DNA from: an uncultured Mucilaginibacter sp. | GTDB lineage: Bacteria > Bacteroidota > Bacteroidia > Sphingobacteriales > Sphingobacteriaceae | Reading direction: 5' to 3' | DNA length: 64,000 nucleotides | NCBI GenBank assembly: GCA_903864275.1 | Contig: CAIPFE010000010.1 | Span: 124,001 to 188,000, forward strand | In this document: piece by piece, positions 26,312 to 34,723 of the stretch | How the letters are laid out: each line of letters starts with the position of its first letter | Position numbering within the stretch: the first letter of the stretch is position 1 | Notes under the pieces: generated by a model | Told to the model about the DNA's origin: nothing | Database searches by the model: none | What the model saw: only the letters and a program-made list of their open reading frames with translations | Made by a program: the position numbers and the translations under genes

Positions 26312-27358
26312 ATGAAACTCAATCTCGATAAACAGGAAAGCGAATTTTTAAACAAGGCGGTGACGCATTGGGAAAAGGAGCATTTGATCGACAGCGAGCT
26401 GGCCCAAAACTTGCGTAACTCGTACGAGGTAAAAGGCTTCGACTGGATGCGGCTGGCGAAATACTCGTTTTGGATCGCTTTAGTTTGCGGGGCTATTGCT
26501 GTTGGGTCGCTTATTATTAATGATGCGTTTATCAACTGGCTTAAAAGCCTTTACTACACGCCTGATATAGTGATCAGTATCCTATCGGGCATTTTGGCCG
26601 CTGCTTCGTTTTTATTCGGCAGGCGATGGGAAAAGAAATATCCTGAAAAAATATTCAGTAATGAGGCAACTATTTTTACGGGGGTTTTATTTACGGCCTG
26701 CTGCATTGCCTTTCTCGGTAAAACTTTTGATAACGGTTCGGGTCACTACTCTTTGTTATTTTTATTATCGGTTTTTGTGTATGGCGTATTAGCCTGGCGT
26801 ATGGATTCAAGGCTTATCTGGCTGTTTGCGCTTGTTTCCCTGGGCAGCTGGTTCGGCACCGAAACGGGTTACCAAACCCGGTGGAGCTATTATTTTTTAG
26901 GATTGAATTACCCCCTGCGATTTGTGCTGTTTAGCATTGTATTGGTAGGGAGCTGTTACATCCTCAAAAAACAAAAATGGTTCGACCGTTTTTGGGAGCT
27001 TACTTATGTAGTCGGGCTTTTATACCTGTTCATGTCGCTATGGCTGCTGAGCATATTTGGCAATTATGGCAATATTGATAAATGGTGGCAGATACGGCAG
27101 ATCAGTTTGTTTTACTGGGGTATTATTTCGGGGGTAGTCGCCGCCGGGTTCCTGCTTTTTGGTTTAAAAACAAAAGATGTGATCGCCCGCGAGTTCGGTA
27201 TCACCTTCCTGCTCATTTTCATCTACACCAAATACTTCGAATACTTTTGGGACCATACTAATAAAACGATCTTCTTCACCATTTTGGGAATTTCGTTCTG
27301 GTTGATTGGCCGCAAAGCGGAGCGAATTTGGAATTTCAGGAGTAAAGTTAGTCCATAG
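26312..27358 (+). CDS. DUF2157-like multi-pass membrane protein
   Basis: This 348-residue protein starts with a soluble helical segment of about 45 residues (LDKQESEFLNKAVTHWEKEHLI), followed by about ten hydrophobic segments to the C terminus (from FWIALVCGAIAVGSLI). This pattern fits DUF2157 membrane proteins of unknown function. It lies between two word-repeat regions and has no obvious partner. Confidence 0.7.
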   Translation: MKLNLDKQESEFLNKAVTHWEKEHLIDSELAQNLRNSYEVKGFDWMRLAKYSFWIALVCGAIAVGSLIINDAFINWLKSLYYTPDIVISILSGILAAASFLFGRRWEKKYPEKIFSNEATIFTGVLFTACCIAFLGKTFDNGSGHYSLLFLLSVFVYGVLAWRMDSRLIWLFALVSLGSWFGTETGYQTRWSYYFLGLNYPLRFVLFSIVLVGSCYILKKQKWFDRFWELTYVVGLLYLFMSLWLLSIFGNYGNIDKWWQIRQISLFYWGIISGVVAAGFLLFGLKTKDVIAREFGITFLLIFIYTKYFEYFWDHTNKTIFFTILGISFWLIGRKAERIWNFRSKVSP

Positions 27359-27438
27359 ATTATGGTTCATAGTAGCTGCAGTTATAGGTCATAGTAAATA
27401 GACTTCTGGCTATGAACTATGAACCATGATCTATGAAC
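27355..27438. repeat. Inverted gttcatag word repeat
   Basis: Perfect 11-bp arms (atggttcatag 27362-27372; ctatgaaccat 27417-27427) sit between two convergent genes, and gttcatagtagctgcagtt matches the copies at 26129 and 43865. Confidence 0.7.
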
Positions 27439-27457
27439 TATTTGCAAACCCCGCATC

Positions 27458-28222
27458 TTACAACAACGGGTGGCCCAATATCGCTTCATAAAACAATGCC
27501 GATACGATTAAAAAGTATAGGACAGCAAAACCTATAGTGGCACTTTTATTATGCGGGCTTATCAGCAGCGCAAACAAGGGTATTATCTGTAGCGCATGCA
27601 TGCCTGCAAAGTGTGCAATACGCAGGTCACCGGCGACACGACTCCAGTTGACAAGGGGCAGCCCATTTGTTCCATCTTTAGCCCCCACCGTATGCGACAA
27701 GCGCGCAGCCATCAACCCGCCTTCAAAAATAAAAATACAGGCTATGGTAATGCCAAGACGTACACCCCATAACAGCGAAACTGGTAATTGCCCGGCTTTC
27801 GTCTTAAAAAAAAGAATACCCATGTAACATGCATAAAGCGTTTGCAGTACAATAACCACCCCCATCAGGGAGAATAGCGTGGAATTATAGGTACCGGAAA
27901 CATTAAAATGTGACATTTGTCCCCTTGCCGCCTGTGAAGCAATACATAGCATTTCAAACGACACGACAAATACGGTAAAATTAGCGTAGTATTTTTTTGG
28001 ACGTTCAAAATGCAGGTATTGCAACAAAAAAGCCCAGGTTAAACAGTAGATAGCTATGGACAAAGCGAATTTAATTGGCTTTATCCAAAGGTTGATGCCA
28101 AGTAACTGCCGATGGTCAAATTGCGATACAATGATCAGCAATACAAATAAAGCAAAATGAGCAAGGCCGCAATAATACAAGGCAGAGTTGCCTTCCTTTA
28201 TTTTTTTAAACAGCTTTTTCAT
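27458..28222 (-). CDS. Multi-pass membrane protein of unknown function
   Basis: This 254-residue protein has about seven predicted membrane segments, starting at about residue 16 (YYCGLAHFALFVLLIIVSQ). Conserved-looking polar residues sit in segments (RIAHFAGMHALQIIPLF; SQAARGQMSHFNVSGTYN), which suggests a small-molecule or redox role, but I recognise no family. It overlaps the 3' end of the ABA4-like gene upstream by 17 bp, so the two are translationally coupled. Confidence 0.7.
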   Translation of the reverse strand: MKKLFKKIKEGNSALYYCGLAHFALFVLLIIVSQFDHRQLLGINLWIKPIKFALSIAIYCLTWAFLLQYLHFERPKKYYANFTVFVVSFEMLCIASQAARGQMSHFNVSGTYNSTLFSLMGVVIVLQTLYACYMGILFFKTKAGQLPVSLLWGVRLGITIACIFIFEGGLMAARLSHTVGAKDGTNGLPLVNWSRVAGDLRIAHFAGMHALQIIPLFALLISPHNKSATIGFAVLYFLIVSALFYEAILGHPLL

Positions 28223-28634
28223 TGGTCATTTTTATATATTTTATAATTTGATAAAGAAGAAAGCCCACGGGCCCGAACATAAAAGTGAGTATGAGGCACG
28301 GTACGATAATAAAATGCGATAATTTGAGCTCCTGTGCCGATTTGACGATTGCAAAGCCCGCTAACAAGTCGAAGGCAAGATAGTGGACCCAGCCTGCAAG
28401 CAACAAATTGTCATTATTAAAAAGCACACGTACTTGTTGCATTGAGCCGAAGCCGCCCCCCTGGACCTGGAAAAACCCCGCAATATAAATACAGTAAATT
28501 AGCGAGAGCAGCAGCGGTACAACAGCATAGGCCATCAACCAACGGTTAAATTTTGAATTTGGGAATATTATCAGTAGCAGCCATTGCAGGGTGGCCAGCA
28601 TGCTGGCAGCCTTAAATATGTATTCAGTATTCAT
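28206..28634 (-). CDS. ABA4-like (DUF4281) membrane protein
   Basis: This 142-residue protein has four membrane segments. LLLAGWVHYLAFDLLAGF and FMFGPVGFLLYQIIKYI are the hallmark motifs of the ABA4/DUF4281 family, named from plant neoxanthin formation. Bacterial members have no settled function. It is the first gene of a two-gene unit with the overlapping downstream membrane protein. Confidence 0.8.
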   Translation of the reverse strand: MNTEYIFKAASMLATLQWLLLIIFPNSKFNRWLMAYAVVPLLLSLIYCIYIAGFFQVQGGGFGSMQQVRVLFNNDNLLLAGWVHYLAFDLLAGFAIVKSAQELKLSHFIIVPCLILTFMFGPVGFLLYQIIKYIKMTNEKAV

Positions 28635-28793
28635 GCTTTTAACGTTTAATAAGTTTAAGGTTGAAATGAGTTATGTAAAATTGCAGTAAATACTTGAAAC
28701 ATAAAAGGATATGAAGTATATTGGAATAAAGATTTATTAACAGGAGTTAATTTTTGGCCGGCTGGATAATTTGGCCTTTTCAGAATAAACGAT

Positions 28794-29417
28794 TCAACGC
28801 TTAAAAAACACCAAATACACCTGCTTCACCACATGGTATGCTGCAAAGGAGAAAAATAGTACTGCAATACCTGTATTTATAAGCCTCGTACTTAGGGCGA
28901 ATTTGCTTTGGATATATTTTGCGAATTTGGCATACAAAAACAAACATAAAAAAGCCCCGGCTGCGGAACCAAAACTAAATATAACCAGGGCGAGTTTGCC
29001 GGTAAGTATCCATTGGTGGGTGATTAAATAGGTGCCGGTGATCATCCAGAACGGTATTTGCACCGGGTTTAAGAAGCCAAGCAAGATGCCGTATCTTATA
29101 CTTTCATGTTCCGAATAATTGGTTTCCGGTGGTTTTTTGCGGTGGATCCAGGTAATAGTCCCTAAAACGCTGAATAAAATTACCATCACCCAATCGATAA
29201 TAGTATCCAGCTTTACCTGCGCCGAAAGCCATTTGGCGGCATGCATAATGAAATAAGTAAAAAAGAATTCAACGCACGAAAATGATATAATAAAGAGCAG
29301 CGCCTGTCTGAGGCCCCGGTTTATGGCAATTTTTACGAGCGTAAGATTAATATTTCCCGGCGGGATATAACCAATAAAGTTGGCAAATAACCCGATAAAA
29401 AAAGTAAGCAATATCAT
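28794..29417 (-). CDS. LysE-family exporter
   Basis: This 207-residue membrane protein has six predicted segments. IPPGNINLTLVKIAINRGLRQALLF at the N terminus is the LysE/RhtB signature, and FLNPVQIPFWMITG is the second half-motif. LysE proteins export amino acids or related compounds; the substrate is not evident. It follows lpdA on the same strand with 130 bp of repeat-containing sequence between them. Confidence 0.82.
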   Translation of the reverse strand: MILLTFFIGLFANFIGYIPPGNINLTLVKIAINRGLRQALLFIISFSCVEFFFTYFIMHAAKWLSAQVKLDTIIDWVMVILFSVLGTITWIHRKKPPETNYSEHESIRYGILLGFLNPVQIPFWMITGTYLITHQWILTGKLALVIFSFGSAAGAFLCLFLYAKFAKYIQSKFALSTRLINTGIAVLFFSFAAYHVVKQVYLVFFKR

Positions 29418-29489
29418 TCCTCAAATAACGGGTTTTAAATGGAATGAAGATAAAGTGCAGGTAATGTTTCCATTAAGTCTGTCCAGCCC

Positions 29490-29552
29490 TTCCAAAATCA
29501 AAAACCCGCAATTAATAAATCCGAAATCGTAAATCGTAATTCGTAAATCAAA
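29490..29552. repeat. Word repeat abutting the lpdA stop codon
   Basis: Read leftward from lpdA, the sequence atttgatttacgaattacg begins exactly at the last codons, and the TGA stop is part of the repeat. It is the inverted match of the repeat inside mqnB at 22902. Confidence 0.65.
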
Positions 29553-30951
29553 TATGTATGGCTCTGTTCCCCGTCGCCGCCAGGCTGGCTTCGCGCATGG
29601 CTTCGGTATAGGTTGGGTGGGCGTGACTAATGCGGGCAATATCTTCGGCAGATGCCCGGTATTCCATGGCAACCACAGCCTCGGCTATCATATCCGCCGC
29701 ACGGGGGCCTATCATGTGTACACCCAATATTTCATCAGTTGTGGCATCAGCAAGTACTTTTACAAAACCATCCAGGTCGCCGCTGGCGCGGGCGCGGCCG
29801 CTGGCTTTGAACGGGAATGATCCTACCTTGTATTTTATGCCTTTTTCTTTTAGCTGCTCTTCGGTTTGGCCGACGGCGGCAACCTCGGGCCAGGTATAAA
29901 CCACACCGGGGATCAGGTTATAATCAATATGCGGTTTCTGACCAGCAATAATTTCAGCAACCAAAGTGCCTTCTTCTTCGGCTTTGTGGGCCAGCATGGC
30001 TCCCCTGATCACATCGCCAATGGCATAAACGCCTTTTACGCTGGTTTCCAGGTGATCATCAACCGTGATCTTGCGCCCGCGTTCCTCAACTGCAAGGCCT
30101 ATCTTATCCAGCCCTAAGCCATCAGTATAGGCAATACGGCCAACGGCTACCAGGCAATAATCACCTTTCAATTCTTTCTTTTCGCCTTTAGGGTCGTCAA
30201 AGGTTACGGTTACTTCTTTTCCTTTTACGCTTGCGCCGGTAACTTTATGACCGAGGTAAAACTCGATGCCTATTTTCTGCAATACTTTTTGCAGTTCTTT
30301 ACTTAATCCCCTGTCCATGGTTGGGATAATGGAATCCATAAACTCAATTACCGAAACTTTTGAGCCCAAACGTGCATAAACGGAACCTAATTCCAGGCCA
30401 ATAACCCCGCCGCCGATCAATACCAAATGTTTCGGTATTTCAGTTAGCGTTAAAGCTTCAGTTGAGGTAATGATACGTTTCTTATCAATTTTTAAAAACG
30501 GCAGACTTGATGGTTTTGAGCCGGTAGCGATAATGATATTTTTTGAGGTAATATCCTGTTCGGTACCGTCTGTTTTTTTTATTTGGATAGTGTTTTTATC
30601 TATAAATGAACCCAGACCGTAGTAGGTGTCGATCTTGTTCTTTTTCATCAGGTAAGCGATGCCGCTGGTATTGGCGGCAACAACTTCAACCTTGCGCTTC
30701 ATCATTTGCGGCAGATCAACCTGCAGGTTATCGAGCTTTATGCCGTGGGTTGCGAATGCATGCGCGGCATTATGATAATGTTCGGATGAATCAAGCAAGG
30801 CTTTTGAAGGGATACAACCCACATTAAGGCAGGTGCCCCCTAAAGTATTATATTTTTCAATGATAGCGGTTTTTAAACCCAGCTGGGCACAACGTATAGC
30901 GGCCACATAGCCGCCAGGGCCCGAACCGATAACGATAACATCATATTGCAT
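29548..30951 (-). CDS. lpdA: Dihydrolipoamide dehydrogenase
   Basis: This 467-residue flavoprotein is the E3 subunit shared by pyruvate and 2-oxoglutarate dehydrogenase complexes. The N-terminal FAD site is GSGPGGYVAAIRCAQLG, the redox cysteine pair is GGTCLNVGCIPSKALL, the NAD site is LIGGGVIGLELGSV, and the C-terminal histidine motif is HAHPTYTEAM. Length is normal. No E1 or E2 genes are adjacent. Its stop codon lies in an intergenic word repeat. Confidence 0.96.
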   Translation of the reverse strand: MQYDVIVIGSGPGGYVAAIRCAQLGLKTAIIEKYNTLGGTCLNVGCIPSKALLDSSEHYHNAAHAFATHGIKLDNLQVDLPQMMKRKVEVVAANTSGIAYLMKKNKIDTYYGLGSFIDKNTIQIKKTDGTEQDITSKNIIIATGSKPSSLPFLKIDKKRIITSTEALTLTEIPKHLVLIGGGVIGLELGSVYARLGSKVSVIEFMDSIIPTMDRGLSKELQKVLQKIGIEFYLGHKVTGASVKGKEVTVTFDDPKGEKKELKGDYCLVAVGRIAYTDGLGLDKIGLAVEERGRKITVDDHLETSVKGVYAIGDVIRGAMLAHKAEEEGTLVAEIIAGQKPHIDYNLIPGVVYTWPEVAAVGQTEEQLKEKGIKYKVGSFPFKASGRARASGDLDGFVKVLADATTDEILGVHMIGPRAADMIAEAVVAMEYRASAEDIARISHAHPTYTEAMREASLAATGNRAIHI

Positions 30952-31140
30952 AAACTTGTAAATTAACGGAGTGCAAAGTTAAGCAATATAAGAAGGGGAA
31001 GGGATAAGAAATTGATTTAATAACTAAAGTTGACGTTGGACTGATGCAGCATCTTCCTTGAAGACATCCCAACTAATCTCTAAACTCCGGCCTCTGATCA
31101 ATAATCAAAAACATTCATTTTAAATTAAAAATAATTTATC

Positions 31141-31148
31141 TACCTTTG
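31141..31148 (+). promoter_or_regulatory. -7 promoter box of rpsP
   Basis: TACCTTTG followed by CATCC is a typical Bacteroidota promoter, giving a leader of about 45 nt with a small tccccg/cgggga hairpin (31151-31174) before the rpsP ATG. Confidence 0.65.
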
Positions 31149-31200
31149 CATCCCCGCTGAAAGAACTCCGGGGACAATGTTGAATACATAAAAATAAAAA

Positions 31201-31734
31201 ATGGCAACTAAAATCAGACTGCAAAGACATGGTAAAAAAGGGAAACCTTTTTACTACATCATAGTGGCGGATGCGCGCGCACCAAGAGACGGGCGTTTTA
31301 TTGAGCGTTTAGGTTCGTATAACCCTAACACCAATCCGGCAACTATCGACATTAATTTTGACAAAACCCTTGACTGGGTAAACAATGGTGCACAGCCAAC
31401 CGATACCTGCCGTGCAATTCTTTCGTACAAAGGCATTTTATACAAAAAGCATTTACAGGGTGGCCTTAAAAAAGGCGCTTTGACCGAAGAACAGGTTGAA
31501 ACAAAATTCCAGGAATGGCTTGATCATAAAGATGACAAGATCACCGGTAAAAAAACCGGCCTGGTTTCTGCAAAAGAAGATGCCCGTAAGGCTGCTTTGG
31601 CTGTTGAAGCAAAAAGAAAAGAAGCAAAAGCTGCTGCTATTATTGCCAAAAACACGCCACCTGTTGAAGAAGTTGAAGCACCTGCTGAAGAAGAAGCTGC
31701 TGCAGCCGAACCGGAAGCTGAAAGCGCTGAATAA
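31201..31734 (+). CDS. rpsP: 30S ribosomal protein S16 with long C-terminal tail
   Basis: This 177-residue protein starts [38 protein letters not shown], unmistakable S16. The conserved domain takes about 85 residues; the rest is a Lys/Ala then Glu/Ala-rich helical tail (about 110-177), seen in Bacteroidota S16 and absent from E. coli. It binds 16S rRNA in the 30S body. rimM follows after 176 bp. Confidence 0.97.
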   Translation: MATKIRLQRHGKKGKPFYYIIVADARAPRDGRFIERLGSYNPNTNPATIDINFDKTLDWVNNGAQPTDTCRAILSYKGILYKKHLQGGLKKGALTEEQVETKFQEWLDHKDDKITGKKTGLVSAKEDARKAALAVEAKRKEAKAAAIIAKNTPPVEEVEAPAEEEAAAAEPEAESAE

Positions 31735-31858
31735 ACAAGATTCAAAATTTAAGAGTCACGAACCGGGAATTTCTCCTGATCTGAAACTCAACCCAATATT
31801 AATGGCGAAGATCCTACACAGGGTTTTCGCCATTGTTATTTTTACCGACATGGCTTCA

Positions 31859-31885
31859 TAGCGATGGGTTTCAAACCCATCGCTA
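31859..31885. repeat. Perfect hairpin between rpsP and rimM
   Basis: 13-bp arms (tagcgatgggttt and aaacccatcgcta) flank a single base. A second, weaker stem pairs aatggcgaa (31801-31809) with ttcgccatt (31826-31834). Either could attenuate or process the rpsP-rimM transcript, or both may be repeat sequence. Confidence 0.65.
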
Positions 31886-31910
31886 TATATAATAAAAATA
31901 AAAATATAAC

Positions 31911-32435
31911 ATGGTAACCGAAGATCATTTTCGTGTTGGCACTATTTTAAAACCTAAAGGCTTAAAGGGCGAACTGCACTTATATGTCGACTTCGACGGC
32001 CTTGAAAATATAAAATTCAGCACTATTTTTGTTGAAATTACCGGCAAGCTGGTCCCTTATTTTGTTAGCTCCATAAAATATCTTCAAAAAAATGCCGCCT
32101 ATCTTGTTTTGGAGGATGTTGATACGATTGAAAAAGCTTCGCCGCTCGTAAAAAAACATATTTACCTCCCCAATAAATTAAAACCCAAAAAGAAAAAGAG
32201 CGAATTTACCCTGATGGACCTGGCGGGCTTTACCGCGATTGATGAAGATGAAGGCGAATTGGGCGTAATAACCGATGTGCATGAGTATCCCAAACAATTT
32301 ATAGCCACTGTTAACTACAAAGGCTGCGAAGTGCTATTCCCGCTTAATGAAGATATTATTAAGAGCATTGATGTGGTAAAAGGGATTGTGCTTGTAGATT
32401 TACCCGAAGGGTTGCTGGATGTTTATTTGGATTAA
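31911..32435 (+). CDS. rimM: Ribosome maturation factor
   Basis: This 174-residue protein has the RimM N domain (HFRVGTILKPKGLKGELHLYVD) and the C-terminal PRC-barrel domain (MDLAGFTAIDEDEGELGVITDV, then VLFPLNEDIIKSIDVVKGIVLVDLPEGLLDVY). It assists 30S head assembly and binds S19. It follows rpsP; trmD and rplS, common further partners, are not here, and a transposon lies 180 bp downstream. Confidence 0.95.
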   Translation: MVTEDHFRVGTILKPKGLKGELHLYVDFDGLENIKFSTIFVEITGKLVPYFVSSIKYLQKNAAYLVLEDVDTIEKASPLVKKHIYLPNKLKPKKKKSEFTLMDLAGFTAIDEDEGELGVITDVHEYPKQFIATVNYKGCEVLFPLNEDIIKSIDVVKGIVLVDLPEGLLDVYLD

Positions 32436-32607
32436 CATCACAATATTTTTTTGGTCAGAAACGGTACTTTTTCAAACACTCGATCTCCCTAAATAAACAA
32501 CACGAACAAAAAGATCTTACTGCCTTTTGTGCCTCCTTCGTGGTAAAAAAGCAGCTGCAACATTCGCAAAACACTATAAAATAGACCGAGCCTAAATTTT
32601 TTTGTCA

Positions 32608-32615
32608 AATAAATT
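32608..32615 (+). repeat. Left 8-bp target-site duplication
   Basis: AATAAATT immediately precedes the left terminal repeat and is identical to 36212-36219. Confidence 0.88.
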
Positions 32616-32643
32616 GGACACTATATACAATGTGGGACAAATA
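32616..32643 (+). repeat. Left terminal inverted repeat
   Basis: GGACACTATATAC then AATGT then GGGACAAATA. It differs from the right repeat at two central positions only. Confidence 0.9.
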
Positions 32644-32656
32644 AACTTACAAAATT

Positions 32657-32797
32657 ATGACAAACGAAAAACTAACACCAGAATATATAGCTTCAATAGC
32701 TAAAACAATAGCAGAACAAGAATTAGCCGAACTAATAAAAGATTATGGAGATCAAAGAGCGGACGATTCAGCATATTGGGTAGGTAAAAATTTATGA
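32657..32797 (+). CDS. Small 46-residue frame at transposon left end
   Basis: ATG 32657 opens MTNEKLTPEYIASIAKTIAE and continues through DDSAYWVGKNL to TGA. It is acidic and helical, starts 14 bp inside the left repeat and overlaps the end of the convergent HEPN gene by 46 bp. No family is recognised; it could be a small passenger protein or chance. Confidence 0.4.
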   Translation: MTNEKLTPEYIASIAKTIAEQELAELIKDYGDQRADDSAYWVGKNL

Positions 32798-33255
32798 ACT
32801 TTTTTATGAAGCTTTTTAACCTCTTTATAGCAACGATCTATTCGGCTTATTAATGATTTGAAAGTTTCTTTGCTGTAATCTATAGGCTTAATCACATCTC
32901 TAAAACTAAGTAACGTTACGGAATCAGTTTGATCATCCCCTACAAAATGGACGTAATGAGCAAACCTATTTCTTTCATCCTTTACATATCTTAATTCAGA
33001 AAACAATCTACTATAGGTCTTTTTGAATGTTGGTTTATCACATGATTGTTTTATCAACTCTTCGAAAACAGATATTTTACCATCAAAATGAAACCTGTCT
33101 AACATTACCGTCCAAAACACATAGTTTTTTTGAGAATCGGAAACAAAATAATCCGCAATAAACGTTTCTATTTCTTTTTCTAACACACTACAATATGCTA
33201 TGACCGTCCCCCGCCATTTTATAGACAGGTTTGTTGATTTAGTGTAAATAGACAT
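32752..33255 (-). CDS. HEPN-domain-like protein, transposon passenger
   Basis: This 167-residue, mostly helical protein contains DERNRFAHYVHF, with R95 and H100 forming the R-x4-H motif of HEPN ribonucleases. An N-terminal helix of the type CSVLEKEIETFIADYF and a second helix pair complete a HEPN-like bundle. HEPN proteins often act as RNA-cutting toxins or as abortive-infection effectors; others are inactive partners. No nucleotidyltransferase antitoxin is beside it; the small frame at 32657 is the only close candidate. It is transcribed away from the transposase. Confidence 0.6.
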   Translation of the reverse strand: MSIYTKSTNLSIKWRGTVIAYCSVLEKEIETFIADYFVSDSQKNYVFWTVMLDRFHFDGKISVFEELIKQSCDKPTFKKTYSRLFSELRYVKDERNRFAHYVHFVGDDQTDSVTLLSFRDVIKPIDYSKETFKSLISRIDRCYKEVKKLHKKVHKFLPTQYAESSAL

Positions 33256-33322
33256 TGATTGGATGCTTGGATGATTGGCTAATAGTTTAATTCCCTAACA
33301 TACAAAACTATTTTCAAATAAA

Positions 33323-33354
33323 TTTGTCCCGTATTGTTATTAATATTATATTTG
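33323..33354 (+). promoter_or_regulatory. Transposase promoter built from terminal-repeat motifs
   Basis: TTTG (33323-33326) and TATATTTG (33347-33354) are 20 bp apart, an ideal Bacteroidota promoter 25 bp before the transposase ATG. Both boxes are part of a TTTGTCCC motif that also forms the inner half of the terminal repeats. Confidence 0.7.
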
Positions 33355-33379
33355 TCCCATAAAGTTATTAAAAGAAACA

Positions 33380-34306
33380 ATGACAACTCAATTTAAATCC
33401 CTGTTACAAGTATTAGATTACTTCAAAGAAGAAAGCACTTGTATTGCTTATTTAGCAAATAGTCGCTGGGGTGAAACACCTTGTTGCCCTCATTGCGGTA
33501 ATGTGGGTGCTTATAAAACCAATAGGGGTTATAAGTGCAAGGCTAAAGAATGTGGTAAAAAGTTTACCGTTACAACCGGGACCATCTTTGAATCAACTAA
33601 GATCAGTTTACGCACCTGGTTTGCCGCAATGTATTTATGTACTGCTCACAAAAAAGGTATTTCAAGTTTGCAATTGGGTCGTGATTTAAACGTTACTCAA
33701 AAAACTGCCTGGTTTTTATTACACCGTATCCGTGAAATGTTAGCTAATAACCAAACTGAACAATTAGACGGTATGGTAGAAATTGATGAAACATACGTAG
33801 GTGGCGCTACTAAGAATAAGAGCAATAAAAAACGCAGGGAATTAAAAGAGAGCGGACAACAATTCGTTAATAAAACCGGAGTTGTTGCACTTGTTCAACG
33901 CGGTGGTGAAGTTCGAACAAAGGTTATCTATACACAGAAACCGAAGATCGGGGATGTTTTACCTATTATACAGCAACACGTTTCAGAAAATGCGTTAATT
34001 ATTACAGATTGTTCCAATATGTACACAAATCTGAAAACTAATTACAACCATGAAACCGTTAACCATGGCGAAAGTGAATATGTGCGTGGTATATTCCATA
34101 CTAATACCGTTGAGGGCTTCTTTGGACAACTTAAACGCGGGATTATAGGAATATATCATTACGTGTCACCAAAGCACTTAGGGGCTTACTGTAATGAGTT
34201 TTCGTTCCGTTACAATACTCGTAAGGTATCGGATATAGAAAGATTTGAGGATGCCTTTAAAAAATGCAATAATGTTCGCTTGACTTATGAAAAGTTAATT
34301 TCGTAA
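33380..34306 (+). CDS. IS1595-family (ISXO2-like) DDE transposase
   Basis: This 308-residue protein has an N-terminal zinc ribbon (PCCPHCG at 34-40, YKCKAKECGKKF at 52-62), a helical region with TVTTGTIFESTKISLRTWF typical of IS1595, and the DDE_Tnp_IS1595 core: D136 in MVEIDETYVGG, D210 in IITDCSNMY and E245 in HTNTVEGFFGQLKRGI. It appears intact, with no stop or frameshift, so the element may still be active. It excises or copies the element by acting on the 28-bp terminal repeats. Confidence 0.95.
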   Translation: MTTQFKSLLQVLDYFKEESTCIAYLANSRWGETPCCPHCGNVGAYKTNRGYKCKAKECGKKFTVTTGTIFESTKISLRTWFAAMYLCTAHKKGISSLQLGRDLNVTQKTAWFLLHRIREMLANNQTEQLDGMVEIDETYVGGATKNKSNKKRRELKESGQQFVNKTGVVALVQRGGEVRTKVIYTQKPKIGDVLPIIQQHVSENALIITDCSNMYTNLKTNYNHETVNHGESEYVRGIFHTNTVEGFFGQLKRGIIGIYHYVSPKHLGAYCNEFSFRYNTRKVSDIERFEDAFKKCNNVRLTYEKLIS

Positions 34307-34314
34307 CTTTGGTT

Positions 34315-34452
34315 ATGGCAGAAAAGAAAGAAATAATTAAGAAAAAGGTACGCGCTGAAAAGTACGAGGAAAAGGTACATTTTGAAGGTACTTTAGAAGA
34401 TATGATTAAGATTGCAGTTAAGCCTATGGATAAGAAAAAAGAGGATAGGTAA
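34315..34452 (+). CDS. 45-residue protein directly after transposase
   Basis: ATG 34315 lies 8 bp after the transposase stop and opens MAEKKEIIKKKVRAEKYEEK, then FEGTLEDMIKIAVKP and a lysine-rich end. It is very basic and appears co-transcribed. I have a loose memory of similar short frames behind IS1595-type transposases. A DNA- or RNA-binding accessory role is possible; function unknown. The 271 bp that follow hold AT-rich sequence and the palindrome at 34666. Confidence 0.5.
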   Translation: MAEKKEIIKKKVRAEKYEEKVHFEGTLEDMIKIAVKPMDKKKEDR

Positions 34453-34665
34453 AAATTTATCATATAAAATTCTACTAATTGTTGAAAAAAGACTAAAAAT
34501 GTTAGGTTTTCAACAAAAAACCCAAAGGGCGTCATTTATTTTACGTCTTTTTGAACCTAAATTTTATATAAAACATTGTATTTCAATTCTTTATATTTCT
34601 TAATAATAAATAATTTAATTTATTTTTTTCAGACATATTAATTGATTGATTATCAAATAGTTATT

Positions 34666-34697
34666 AAATGTCTGGTTCATTAATGAACCAGACATTT
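34666..34697. promoter_or_regulatory. 32-bp perfect palindrome, probable operator of the Doc module
   Basis: The half-site aaatgtctggttcatt is followed at once by its exact reverse complement. It ends 26 bp before the ATG of the large DNA-binding protein. Toxin-antitoxin operons are commonly autorepressed through such sites. It could instead be a terminator or a recombination site. Confidence 0.6.
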
Positions 34698-34723
34698 ACA
34701 AGTTATCAACATTATTTGGAATT

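Noticed and set aside
29421..29672. 83-residue leftward frame beside lpdA
   Set aside because: Shadow frame of the lpdA 3' end and a word repeat; no family features.
31496..31861. 121-residue Lys/Leu-rich frame overlapping rpsP
   Set aside because: Alternative frame of the low-complexity S16 tail.
34508..34550. Possible terminator after the transposase operon (gacgt-type stem)
   Set aside because: The stem is short and imperfect, so it was not listed.
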